Origin: RGIG3701 sp031553595
Lineage (GTDB): Bacteria; Planctomycetota; Planctomycetia; Pirellulales; Thermoguttaceae
DNA: 64,000 bases
Assembly (NCBI GenBank): GCA_031553595.1
Contig: JAVBLI010000016.1
Span: forward strand, 336,951 to 400,950
Direction: 5' to 3'
The notes under the pieces were generated by a model. It had not been told where the DNA came from, searched no databases, and worked only from the letters and a program-made list of their open reading frames with translations. Numbering within the stretch: position 1 is the first letter of the stretch; each line of letters opens with the position of its first letter. Both the position numbers and the translations under genes were made by a program. Positions 17,305 through 25,242 of the stretch are shown one piece after another.

Positions 17305-17943
17305 ATGAAAGTTCTTTTGGTCAATGGCAGTCCGAATCAGAAAGGCTGTACCCACCAGGCGTTGATGGAAGTGTCCAATGCGCTGAACGACGCGGGAGTC
17401 GAGAGCGAAATTTTCTGGATCGGCAACAAGCCCATCGCTGGGTGCCTGGGCTGTCACAAATGCGAAAGCACCGGCAGGTGCTTGATGAACAACGACACCG
17501 TGAATGCGTTCCGCGAGATCGCTGCCGCTGCGGACGGTTTCGTTTTCGGGTCGCCGGTGTATTATGCCGCCGCGAATGGGGCGCTGGCGTGTTTCATGGC
17601 GCGGGCCTTCATCTCCGACCTGGCCGGCAACGGCAACCAGACATTTTACTTAAAGCCCGCTGCCGCCGTGGTTTCCGCACGCCGCGCCGGGACGACGGCC
17701 ACGTTCGATCAGATCAACAAATTCTTCACGCTGCACGAGATGCCCATCATCTCCTCCAGCTACTGGAACATGGTCCACGGCGACACTCCAGCGGAAGTCC
17801 TGCAAGACGCAGAAGGCTTGCGAACCATGCGCGTTCTGGCCCACAACATGGCCTACTTCCTGCAATGCAAAAAAGCTGGCGAGGCGGCCGGTGTGCCGAT
17901 GCCCAAACGAGAGGAATTCGTCTTCACCAACTTTATCCGATAA
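17305..17943 (+). CDS. NADPH-dependent FMN reductase / flavodoxin-like oxidoreductase
   Basis: 212 residues with the flavodoxin-like fold: VLLVNGSPNQKGCTHQAL (FMN phosphate-binding), a cysteine motif CLGCHKCESTGRC (residues ~48-60) seen in iron-sulfur flavoproteins and related reductases, GFVFGSPVYYAAANGALACFMARA (flavin contact) and AAAVVSARRAGTTATFDQ. It likely reduces flavin, quinones or nitro/azo compounds using NADPH. AAAGG precedes the ATG at 17305. It is the third gene of the MarR-SMR operon, 62 bp after the exporter, so a detoxification pair (reduce and export) is plausible. The operon ends at long-hairpin copy B. Confidence 0.88.
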   Translation: MKVLLVNGSPNQKGCTHQALMEVSNALNDAGVESEIFWIGNKPIAGCLGCHKCESTGRCLMNNDTVNAFREIAAAADGFVFGSPVYYAAANGALACFMARAFISDLAGNGNQTFYLKPAAAVVSARRAGTTATFDQINKFFTLHEMPIISSSYWNMVHGDTPAEVLQDAEGLRTMRVLAHNMAYFLQCKKAGEAAGVPMPKREEFVFTNFIR

Positions 17944-17992
17944 ACATGCCATGGCAGGCATACTAGAGCATCTACTAAATTTATGGTTTCAC

Positions 17993-18117
17993 AAAAAACA
18001 ACAGCCTGGAACGAAGTGAAGCGTAGCGTAACGAGAGCGACAGGATAGAATCGCCGAAATTTCCCCCACTTCGATCCGGTCACTCACGCTACGCTTCGTT
18101 CCCGGCTGTTGTTTTTT
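17993..18117. repeat. Long-hairpin intergenic repeat, copy B
   Basis: The outer arms AAAAAACAACAGCCTGGAACG and CGTTCCCGGCTGTTGTTTTTT pair; inside, AAGCGTAGCGT / ACGCTACGCTT and CAGGAT / ATCCGGTC pair. The loop TCGCCGAAATTTCCCCCACTTCG matches copy A. A-runs on the left and T-runs on the right would let it terminate the convergent flavin-reductase and holA transcripts. Confidence 0.88.
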
Positions 18118-18154
18118 GAATGCATTAACATGATAACTGCTCTATCTGTCATCA

Positions 18155-19219
18155 TCATTTTTTCATCGGCGCGGCCAGCCGGAGAATGAAGCGTTCCATC
18201 AGCAGCCGGGCATCCAGCGGAGAATCGCCTTTCAGGTCGAAATCCAGTTCCACCAGCAGGGGTAAAAGCATTTCGCCGCGGTGACGGCCCAGCCGCTGAA
18301 GCTGGGAGCGTGTTTTTTGAAGAAAATACGGATTCACGCCGGCGGTTTTCAGGGCCTCATCCACGGAAAGTTTCCGGCCTTCCTTTTCGGCGGAGAGAAT
18401 CAGACGTGTGGCGGTGGCCAGGCGGCGGAGACTGGCGGACATGGCGGCCACGAGCATAATCGGCGCTTCACCCGCGGCCAAAAGCCGTTCCAGACACTGC
18501 ATGGCTTCCGGCGATTTCCCGTCCAGCACGTAATCCACCAGATCCCACGCCTGCTGCTGACGCCATGAGCCGGAAAGTTTACGGATGTCCGCGGCCTGCA
18601 CTGGCTTCTCTTTGTCCGCCGTGAGACTGAGTTTTTGCAGCTCCTGATCCAGCAGGCCCATCTCGCCGCCCACCTGCTCCAGCAGCGTCCGCGTGGCGTC
18701 CGGCGCGATCTGAAAGCCGTGATGATTCCGCGCACGGATCTGAATCCACGCCGTGATTTCCGCATCCCCCGGCGTCCGGCAGTCGACCAGCGTCCCGTGC
18801 TCCTCCAGAAGTTTGTACACGCGCGTGTTGGACGCACACGTGTTCATTTCCAGAACCAGAATGCCCGTGGAGACCGGCTGGGGAATGTACGCCTCCAGAA
18901 TGTCTTTATTCTTTGACACGAAATCGTCCGCCCCGGTGACCACCACTAGCCGCTGCTGAGGTCCGAACATGGAGAACGTGGAAAGCTCCTCCACCACACC
19001 GCTCCACGTGACGGTACTGCCGTCAAAAGACGTGTAAGAAAAATCCTGCTCGGCGTCCGCCCCCATGACCCGCGTGCGGAGCGCGTGAAGTATTTCCCTG
19101 CGGAGAAACGATTCGTCTCCGAAAACGGCGCAGACGGGGTTCAGCGGAAATTCGTCGGGCTTTGCCAGCCAGGCCAGCGCCGGGAAAGAGGATGTGGAAG
19201 TGGAAGTGCGCTTGGCCAT
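18155..19219 (-). CDS. holA: DNA polymerase III subunit delta
   Basis: The clamp-loader delta subunit, which opens the beta clamp. 354 residues, near the usual 330-350. Seen: the degenerate AAA+ start NPVCAVFGDESFLRREILHALR, FSTFSMFGPQQRLVVVTGAD-type beta-clamp contact region (LSTFSMFGPQQRLVVV), YKLLEEHGTLVDCRTPG, and the collar domain with LLEQVGGEMGLLDQELQKLSL and LLAAMSASLRRLATATRLILSAEKEG. It lacks Walker motifs, as delta should. The leader contains ATTCCTC-type heptamer repeats and a possible TATAAT at 19263-19268. Located between rpsD (upstream) and hairpin B. Confidence 0.9.
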   Translation of the reverse strand: MAKRTSTSTSSFPALAWLAKPDEFPLNPVCAVFGDESFLRREILHALRTRVMGADAEQDFSYTSFDGSTVTWSGVVEELSTFSMFGPQQRLVVVTGADDFVSKNKDILEAYIPQPVSTGILVLEMNTCASNTRVYKLLEEHGTLVDCRTPGDAEITAWIQIRARNHHGFQIAPDATRTLLEQVGGEMGLLDQELQKLSLTADKEKPVQAADIRKLSGSWRQQQAWDLVDYVLDGKSPEAMQCLERLLAAGEAPIMLVAAMSASLRRLATATRLILSAEKEGRKLSVDEALKTAGVNPYFLQKTRSQLQRLGRHRGEMLLPLLVELDFDLKGDSPLDARLLMERFILRLAAPMKK

Positions 19220-19221
19220 GG

Positions 19222-19258
19222 GGAATGCGTGATTAGGAATCAGGAATGAGGAATAATA
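19222..19258. repeat. ATTCCTN heptamer array upstream of holA
   Basis: On the minus strand the holA leader reads as consecutive 7-mers ATTCCTC, ATTCCTG, ATTCCTA, ATCACGC, ATTCCCC directly up to the ATG. The same heptamer occurs at 24368-24381. Confidence 0.6.
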
Positions 19259-19353
19259 TGTATATTATAGTCGGTCTGGCAAAAAATGCCAGCGTGGAAG
19301 TTTTTAATTCCGCATATTCTGCCTTTCCGCGCATTCCATATTTCTCTTTAAAA

Positions 19354-19386
19354 TAAAAAAAGACGGGAATCGCTTCCCGCCTTTCT
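19354..19386 (-). terminator. Intrinsic terminator of rpsD
   Basis: On the minus strand GGCGGGAA-GCGA-TTCCCGTC is followed by seven T. It lies about 30 bp past the rpsD stop codon. Confidence 0.85.
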
Positions 19387-19410
19387 GTGTTTCGGATGCC
19401 GGATTTTTGC

Positions 19411-20025
19411 TTACCGGGCCAGGAACTCGATGACGAGTCCGATTTTGTCCACCGGAGCGGTGAAATCTTCCGGAAGCGGATAACTGGTGACCGTCAGCGT
19501 CAGGCTGTTTCCGTCGGCGACGATCCAGCCCAAGTCGGCCGGGGTGCCGATTTCGGCCCACGTCAACTTATACATTTCCTGAAGTTTTTCATTTTTGCGG
19601 ACGGTGACCACATCCCCGGGACGCACGAGGAAAGAAGCCACGTTCGTCGGGACGCCGTTCACCAGGAAATGACCGTGCGCGATTCCCTGACGGGCCTGCG
19701 GACGCGTGCGGCAGAAACCCGCGCGGCGAACCACGTTATCCAGACGGCGCTCGCAGAGCACTTTCAGGTTATCACCAGTGTTTCCCTTTTGACGCTTGCT
19801 GGTGGCGTACATTTTGCGGAGCTGACGCTCACTGATTCCGTAAAAATACTTAATCTTCTGCTTCTCGGCCAGCGACTCGCCGTACACGGATTTCCGGCCG
19901 CGGGGACGGGCCATACCTGGGGGGGTATTGCGCTTGCTGGTGGAGCGTAAAACGCCGGTGTTCTCATAAATCTGGGCTCCCAGACGGCGGTTAATTCGTG
20001 CTTTCGGGCCATTATAATGCGCCAT
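19411..20025 (-). CDS. rpsD: 30S ribosomal protein S4
   Basis: A primary 16S rRNA-binding protein of the small subunit. 204 residues, the standard length. Seen: the N-terminal GPKARINRRLGAQIYEN, KQKIKYFYGISERQLRKMY, then the S4 RNA-binding domain ERRLDNVVRRAGFCRTRPQARQGIAHGHFLVNG (given in part), VRPGDVVTVRKN, and the C-terminal GWIVADGNSLTLTVTSYPLPEDF. It lacks the N-terminal zinc cysteines, so it belongs to the zinc-free type. It stands outside the usual alpha operon (no rpsK, rpoA or rplQ here). GGAAGGAAC lies upstream of the start. Confidence 0.96.
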   Translation of the reverse strand: MAHYNGPKARINRRLGAQIYENTGVLRSTSKRNTPPGMARPRGRKSVYGESLAEKQKIKYFYGISERQLRKMYATSKRQKGNTGDNLKVLCERRLDNVVRRAGFCRTRPQARQGIAHGHFLVNGVPTNVASFLVRPGDVVTVRKNEKLQEMYKLTWAEIGTPADLGWIVADGNSLTLTVTSYPLPEDFTAPVDKIGLVIEFLAR

Positions 20026-20268
20026 ATTTTGTTCCTTCCATACAATTAAATATTAAACAGAATCGGCGGTTTTCGTTATCCTCTCGCGGCAAAACGCAGC
20101 AAGGTGCGGTAAAATACCACGTGAAAACCTCATTCTTCCTGCACCTCCCGGGCGTTCATGGCCGGGGCGACGGGGTTACGGCACCCCACAGTTTCATCCG
20201 GTGAAGAAAGAGATTACACATTTTATCCCATTTCGCCAAAATGGGAAGGGGTGCGGTAAGAAAAAATA

Positions 20269-20347
20269 AAACAGCCTGAAACACGTGCCAGAGAAACGGG
20301 ATACGGAATAAAAGCCCGCTGGCGTGTGTTATTCGGCTGTCTTTGTT
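20269..20347 (-). terminator. Long imperfect hairpin ending the low-complexity membrane protein gene
   Basis: The arms ACAGCCTGAAACACGTGCCAG and CTGGCGTGTGTTATTCGGCTGT pair with small bulges; on the minus strand the stem is followed by TTTTATTTTTTC. Outer arms AACAGCC / GGCTGT resemble the long-hairpin repeat family, so this may be a diverged member. A second small hairpin CCCATTT-AAATGGG lies at 20228-20244. No gene is seen in the 20026-20402 gap. Confidence 0.6.
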
Positions 20348-20402
20348 TCGGCGATCCGGGTTGTGTGACGGATTTCGCGGTGGATAACGCGGAATTTACT
20401 GC

Positions 20403-21992
20403 TTACCAGTTCCCGATGTAATTTTCGGTGACGGGGATATTTCCGCCAGACGGGGTGACCTGGGTGCCGCTGGCCGGGTGAGTAGGAGCGTAACTCGGGT
20501 CAAAAGTCGGATAATCGCCGCCATGCGTGACGCTGGCTCCGAAAGACGGGGACACGTCCGCCACGCTCATGGGCGTGGGGTTCGGGTATTCCAGGGGGGC
20601 GTATGCATCCGCGGCGGGCACGGCGGCGGTCATGGTATTCGGGGCCTGCGAGTTCCGTGAGGAACGGGGAGGCGGCGCTAACTTCCGCGGCACATAAGAC
20701 GGCTGCTGACTCGCTGCGGTGCGCTGGGCCGGCATTTCCGCTTTTCCCGCCACCATTTTTTCATACGCGTCATAAGAAGCGTACACGTTTTCTTCCATGG
20801 CCGGGGGATTCACGGTTCCGCCCAGGGACGGGTTATAGTACGGCGGCAGCTCGTCCGTCGGGCTGTAATCCAGCGTCCGGGCACCTGCCGCGAACTGATC
20901 CTGGTACGAATTCTCGTACTGTCTTGTGTAATGCGGCTGCGGCGGCACGGGTGTGGTTACGTAAGACGGCACGGAAGAAGCCTGGGGGGAATTCACACGG
21001 GAGGGCAGGGCGGCCATGCTGGCGTCGTACACGGGGATTTCGGCCCCGTAACTGGCGGCGGTTTCCACATACTGGCCGGTGTACGCCAGGTCGGCGTCAA
21101 AATACAGATCATTATCGCCGGCAGCGGGTGCGGCCGTGACCACCTGCACGTTTTCCGGCGAATAACCGGCGGCCTGCGGGAAATTCACAGACGGGCGGTT
21201 CACGTTTTCGTATTTTCTGTCGGTTACGGGGGTAGGATGGCTGTGGGAATGCCCCGCCACATGATCCACCGCCGAATGTTTCGGCGTCTCGGCCACAGAC
21301 GAATCGCCGGCCTCACGAACACGCAAGACGAACGCCATCACGAAAATAATCAGGACGGACGCGCCGATGGATGTGATCTGTAACGCGTATTTATGAAACA
21401 CGTTTCTTTCAGACGGCTCGGCGGCCGCGCTGAGAATGGAAGAGGTGAGGGTGGCGCTGCCGAAACGGATGTTTTCGTCTTTTTCACCCGTAAGTACGTT
21501 TTTTTCCAGCATACTTTCCGGAGCTCCCAGCGGCGCTGGCGAATTTTCCGCGTTTTTTTCTAAAACCACTTTTTCCATGGCGATAAATCCTTCTTTTTCG
21601 GAAAGTGCCTGCGGCGAATCGTTTTTTGTTGGAATTTCATCATTCTTCATACTCGCCAACTCAGGAAAATCTTCCAGCGTTTCCATGGCGTCACGGCGCA
21701 CTTCGGTTTTCGGGCTCCGGGCATAAACAGGCTGGGAAATTTTTACCTCCGCAGTGCTCGCGTCCGGCCCCCACGTCCGGTTTTCCGGAGAGGCCAAGTG
21801 CTGACCGAGATTCACGTACTGATTTTCCTGGCGTGCCGATTCCGTCACGGCGTTTTTTTCGTCGTACATCATCTGGGGGATGCTGGGGAGGGAGCCGAAA
21901 AGCATTTCCCCTATTAATTCCGCTTCCTGTCGCTTCTTTTCCACACGCTTTCGGCGATTATCCGCCTGACTGTTTTGTCGCGAATCGGTCAT
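20403..21992 (-). CDS. Single-TM low-complexity protein (planctomycete type)
   Basis: 529 residues, not recognised. The N-terminal ~200 residues are charged and cytoplasmic in style (RRKRVEKKRQEAELIGEMLF...), one hydrophobic segment follows at about 203-225 (ITSIGASVLIIFVMAFVLRV), and the C-terminal ~300 residues are Pro/Tyr/Ser/Ala-rich and probably extracytoplasmic and disordered. A His-rich patch HVAGHSHSHPTP lies just after the TM. ATG at 21992 is chosen because AGGAGGAG lies 7 nt upstream; the frame can be extended to 22025. It is divergent from the exported protein at 22264, with which it may share regulation. Function unknown. Confidence 0.7.
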   Translation of the reverse strand: MTDSRQNSQADNRRKRVEKKRQEAELIGEMLFGSLPSIPQMMYDEKNAVTESARQENQYVNLGQHLASPENRTWGPDASTAEVKISQPVYARSPKTEVRRDAMETLEDFPELASMKNDEIPTKNDSPQALSEKEGFIAMEKVVLEKNAENSPAPLGAPESMLEKNVLTGEKDENIRFGSATLTSSILSAAAEPSERNVFHKYALQITSIGASVLIIFVMAFVLRVREAGDSSVAETPKHSAVDHVAGHSHSHPTPVTDRKYENVNRPSVNFPQAAGYSPENVQVVTAAPAAGDNDLYFDADLAYTGQYVETAASYGAEIPVYDASMAALPSRVNSPQASSVPSYVTTPVPPQPHYTRQYENSYQDQFAAGARTLDYSPTDELPPYYNPSLGGTVNPPAMEENVYASYDAYEKMVAGKAEMPAQRTAASQQPSYVPRKLAPPPRSSRNSQAPNTMTAAVPAADAYAPLEYPNPTPMSVADVSPSFGASVTHGGDYPTFDPSYAPTHPASGTQVTPSGGNIPVTENYIGNW

Positions 21993-22263
21993 CAGCCACT
22001 CCTCCTGGTGATGGTTATGAATCAAGAAAAAAACTTATATTCCATTCCTCTTACTTTATCGGCCAGAATTGTCGCTGATCTTGAGGATTAAATAAATTTT
22101 TCCGATTTTTCAAATTGGTATAATTGAGTAAAATGGCCTGAATGTGCGGATTCATGCAATTTTTCATCATACACAAGGAAGAAACACCGATAATTGGAAA
22201 GTGAATATGTATTTTTAACGCATTTGACCATTATATATATCCTTCTCAGCGGAGATGGCGGCG

Positions 22264-24291
22264 ATGAAGAAAAAAGTTCCATTATTGGGAAGCGTTCTGC
22301 TGGTTTTGGCCGGTCATGGGGGGATGTGGGGGGACAATGTTTTTGCACAAGAAACACCGACTGCCCCGCTTTATCTGGCACAGGCGGAGTCTCCTGGGAA
22401 ATCGGAAACTTTCCTGAACCGTCTAAACCCCGCGAATTGGGAAAATCCGCTTTCTAAAAACAAAAAGGACAAAAAAGCATCCACACAAAATTCCTCGCAG
22501 CCCACGTCTGGCGCATCCGGCGGAGGACAAAACTGGACGCCCGTGGGGACGCAGCTGCAGGAAATGCCGGAAGACCCGTTTTCTCCACCCACGGCGGAGT
22601 CTTTAACGGCGAATGACTCGGCGCAGCAGGTCGTGATGAAAATGATTTACGCGGCAGGCATTTCCCCGGAGGCCGCTGGGGCGCCGATAACGCCGTTTGA
22701 GCTGGATGAGAGAACGTTTCTGCTTTCTTACCAGAATCTGATGACGCCGCAGAACACCAGCGCGGCCAAAGAAATCCGGCTTTACGCCTCCCGTGACCGT
22801 GGAAAAACGTGGCAATTATATCAGAAGGCCGGGACGCCGCAGATTACGCAGCCTGAGACGCAGACGTTTACGATAAAAGTGGCGAATGACGGGGAATATT
22901 GGTTTTCGTTCCGAATGTTGGACGCGCGGGAGCGGGAACATCCCTCGGCTGCGCCGGTGACGCAGGTGGTGGTGAAAGAAGTGAAAAAAGCGAATACGCC
23001 GGGCGTCACGGTGCCGGGAGGCGGGAGTTTTGCGGGGAATGGAAGCCCTGCAGGTGGGGCTGCTGGAGCCTCACTTACCGGACATTCCGTGGTCAGGCAG
23101 CCGATTCAGCGGCCGCAGTGGAGTCCGGACAGTAACAGCGGTCCGGTGCTCGGCGGCGCTTCCGGAAGTGGGCGGACGGTGGGCGCAACAGCCGGGGAAA
23201 GTTTCCGTGACAGCGTACCGTTTTCGGTTGCGCAGATGGATGCGGTTTACGCGAATAGCGAGCGGATGCTGCCGGTTTATCGGATTCAGCGTCCGGAGCC
23301 GATTCAGCGGGAGGCGGCGAAACCCGTGACGGCAGACGGAAACGCCCTAGGAAGCGGAGCGGCGGAAAGTATGAAAACCACGGGGGCTGCGGGGAATGTG
23401 CCCGGTGCGGGAACGCTGCCGGAAAGTTTTGCGCTGACGGATAATACGCTGGACGGGATGTCCGCGGCGGGAGAAATGATCGATTTATCGGCGCTTCCCG
23501 GCGTTTCGGATCCGGAATCGGAATCGTTATCGGCTGGGAGAATCCCAGAGATGACGCCAGCGAAAACGCCTGAAAAGGCGCCGTCAGGGGAGGATTCGCC
23601 GGAAAATTCCTTCGCGGCGAATATTTTTGCCTCGCTGGAAGGCCCCATTAACTCCGCGAAATCGCATGAGTCGCACATTCAGTACACGAATAACCCGCGA
23701 GTGGAAGTGGAGTATGACGTCTCGAATGTCGGTTCGTCGGGCGTCGGACGCGTGGAATTATGGGGGACACTGGACGGCGGGCAGAGCTGGAATTTCCTTG
23801 CGGAAGATAAAGACCGAGAGAGCCCGATTCCTGTGGATCTGAAGGCGGAGGGCGATTACGGCCTGCAAATTGTGGTTCTCAACGGTGCGGGTGTCGGCAG
23901 TGACCGCCCAGTGGCGGGGAGCTTGCCCCAGATGCAGGTGACCTTTGACCGCACACCGCCGCAGCTGGTCATCCAGAGTGTGCGTCTGCTGGCGGATTTT
24001 GGGGAGCTGGAGGTGCGCTGGGACGCGGCGGACCAGAATTTTGGGCCGCAGTGCGTGGTGCTTTCGTGGTCGGAGAGCCTGGATGGAAAGTGGCGGGCAA
24101 TTACGTCGCAGGCGGTGCCGAATGACGGGGTGCACACGTGGAGCATTCCGGAAAACCTGCCAGGGAAGATTTTTGTGCGGGTTGACGCCGTGGATCTGGC
24201 GGGAAACGCCACCTCCCTGGTGACTGGGCCCGTCATTACGGACTTGTCGCGTCCGACCGCCACCATCCTGAACGCGAAACCGGCAAAGTGA
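22264..24291 (+). CDS. Exported protein with Pro/Gly/Ser linker and C-terminal beta-sandwich repeats
   Basis: 675 residues. Signal peptide MKKKVPLLGSVLLVLAGHGG...VFAQ. Three regions follow: an N-terminal beta domain (~110-235; ISPEAAGAPITPFELDERTFLLSYQ, SRDRGKTWQLYQKA) in which the 'DRGKTW' pattern recalls BNR/sialidase-type or Ig-like repeats; a long low-complexity linker (~245-460); and two C-terminal Ig/FN3-like modules (GRVELWGTLDGGQSWNFLAEDKD; LADFGELEVRWDAADQNFG). It is probably a cell-surface or periplasmic structural protein. ATG at 22264 has GGAG 9 nt upstream; the ATG at 22255 would overlap that site. Divergent partner of the preceding gene. Function unknown. Confidence 0.7.
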   Translation: MKKKVPLLGSVLLVLAGHGGMWGDNVFAQETPTAPLYLAQAESPGKSETFLNRLNPANWENPLSKNKKDKKASTQNSSQPTSGASGGGQNWTPVGTQLQEMPEDPFSPPTAESLTANDSAQQVVMKMIYAAGISPEAAGAPITPFELDERTFLLSYQNLMTPQNTSAAKEIRLYASRDRGKTWQLYQKAGTPQITQPETQTFTIKVANDGEYWFSFRMLDAREREHPSAAPVTQVVVKEVKKANTPGVTVPGGGSFAGNGSPAGGAAGASLTGHSVVRQPIQRPQWSPDSNSGPVLGGASGSGRTVGATAGESFRDSVPFSVAQMDAVYANSERMLPVYRIQRPEPIQREAAKPVTADGNALGSGAAESMKTTGAAGNVPGAGTLPESFALTDNTLDGMSAAGEMIDLSALPGVSDPESESLSAGRIPEMTPAKTPEKAPSGEDSPENSFAANIFASLEGPINSAKSHESHIQYTNNPRVEVEYDVSNVGSSGVGRVELWGTLDGGQSWNFLAEDKDRESPIPVDLKAEGDYGLQIVVLNGAGVGSDRPVAGSLPQMQVTFDRTPPQLVIQSVRLLADFGELEVRWDAADQNFGPQCVVLSWSESLDGKWRAITSQAVPNDGVHTWSIPENLPGKIFVRVDAVDLAGNATSLVTGPVITDLSRPTATILNAKPAK

Positions 24292-24299
24292 AATTATAA

Positions 24300-24381
24300 A
24301 TAAAGAAATAAAGAAATAAAGAAATGGCGCAAGCGTTCTTCAATCATTACAGTTGCTCATTTCTTTATTCCTCATTCCTCA
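24300..24381. repeat. Inverted AAATAAAG array with ATTCCTC heptamers
   Basis: AAATAAAG is repeated three times at 24300-24326 ending in GAAATG; CATTTCTTTATT at 24359-24370 is its inverted partner, followed by ATTCCTCATTCCTCATT. The arms enclose a ~35-nt loop. It follows the 3' end of the exported-protein gene. Confidence 0.6.
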
Positions 24382-24396
24382 TTTTCCTCCCCCTCC

Positions 24397-24424
24397 TTGA
24401 AAAAAACGGCGGAGGCATTATAAT
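24397..24424 (+). promoter_or_regulatory. Predicted promoter of the 32-residue basic protein
   Basis: TTGAAA (24397-24402), a 16-bp spacer, then a perfect TATAAT (24419-24424), about 68 bp upstream of the start codon. Confidence 0.65.
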
Positions 24425-24491
24425 TTTGTTTCGTGTTTAGTGATTTTTCAGGTTTCATGAAATGAAATAATTATCATTTAAGGAGAAGTTC

Positions 24492-24590
24492 ATGTCCAAG
24501 CCGCAGCATGTCGTCAAAAAAGCGAATCACGGTAAGCGTCCCGCCAGCGCCCAGGCGCGCCGCGCGAAACGCCGTCTGGTCAGAACCTGA
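24492..24590 (+). CDS. 32-residue highly basic protein
   Basis: The reading frame is too short for most gene finders: MSKPQHVVKKANHGKRPASA, then an Ala/Arg/Lys-rich end (QARRAKRRLVRT) and TGA. Support is strong for its size: AAGGAG 7 nt upstream of the ATG, a dedicated promoter with perfect -10, and a strong intrinsic terminator 30 bp after the stop, so it is a complete monocistronic unit. About 40% of residues are Lys, Arg or His. The composition resembles very small ribosomal or rRNA-binding proteins (for example the bTHX or bL34 size class), but I do not recognise it as any named family; function unknown. Confidence 0.72.
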   Translation: MSKPQHVVKKANHGKRPASAQARRAKRRLVRT

Positions 24591-24620
24591 TTTTTCGGGT
24601 TTCACCATTATTTTCACGAA

Positions 24621-24662
24621 GAAACCCCGTGGCGTTTTCAGTCGCGCGTGGGTTTCTTTTTA
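24621..24662 (+). terminator. Intrinsic terminator after the 32-residue gene
   Basis: GAAACCCC and GGGTTTC pair around a ~22-nt loop, followed by TTTTTATTTTG. Confidence 0.7.
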
Positions 24663-24703
24663 TTTTGTTTTAAATATGAAACGTTTCATCTCAGAGGTAA
24701 ATC

Positions 24704-25195
24704 ATGGCGAAAAAATGCTCCCTGATCGATTTGTCGAAAGTGGATATGAACCATATCGTTGCGGATATTGACGAAATTCGCCGCATGAATCCGCAGCGTT
24801 TCGAGATGGAGCAGTTGACGGCGATCGTTTATGAGGATGCGGAGGAAATGGTGTGTGTCGGGTACCAGGATGTGACGGAAAACGCTTTCTGGGTGCGCGG
24901 GCACATGCCCGATTATCCGTTGATGCCGGGCGTGATTATCTGCGAGGCGGCTGCGCAGTTGGCGAGTTATTTCGCCACGAAGATGAAGATGTATAGTAAA
25001 GGTTTTATCGGGTTTGGCGGGCTGGATGCGGTGAAGTTTCGCGGTGTGGTCCGGCCAGGTGATCGGCTGGTGCTGGTGGATAAAGTGATGAAGCTCCGGG
25101 CGAACGTCATGCTGGTGCTGTCTTTTGAAGCCCTGGTGAATGATGAAGTGGTGGCGGAAGGCCAGATTAAGGGGATCGTCCTGAATCCGGAATAA
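24704..25195 (+). CDS. FabZ/FabA-like 3-hydroxyacyl-ACP dehydratase
   Basis: A hotdog-fold dehydratase of 163 residues. The active-site segment reads FWVRGHMPDYPLMPGVIICE: His in RGH and Glu in CEAAAQLASYF are the FabZ catalytic pair. The later GLDAVKFRGVVRPGDRLVLVDKV matches FabZ beta strands. It would remove water from 3-hydroxyacyl-ACP during fatty-acid elongation. The unusually long N-terminus (~45 residues before the hotdog core) and the CrtI-like/KS/ACP genes at 58-64 kb suggest it may serve a special planctomycete lipid pathway rather than general FAS II; this is inference. AGAGG precedes the ATG. Rhomboid gene follows after 47 bp. Confidence 0.85.
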   Translation: MAKKCSLIDLSKVDMNHIVADIDEIRRMNPQRFEMEQLTAIVYEDAEEMVCVGYQDVTENAFWVRGHMPDYPLMPGVIICEAAAQLASYFATKMKMYSKGFIGFGGLDAVKFRGVVRPGDRLVLVDKVMKLRANVMLVLSFEALVNDEVVAEGQIKGIVLNPE

Positions 25196-25242
25196 AACCG
25201 GAATAAAAAGGAGCAGCCAGCGGCTTTTGAAGGGGCCTCGCC

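Noticed and set aside
24508..24771. 87-residue plus-strand frame overlapping the 32-residue gene
   Set aside because: It crosses the terminator and the start of the FabZ-like gene and has no ribosome site; the 32-residue frame has all expression signals.
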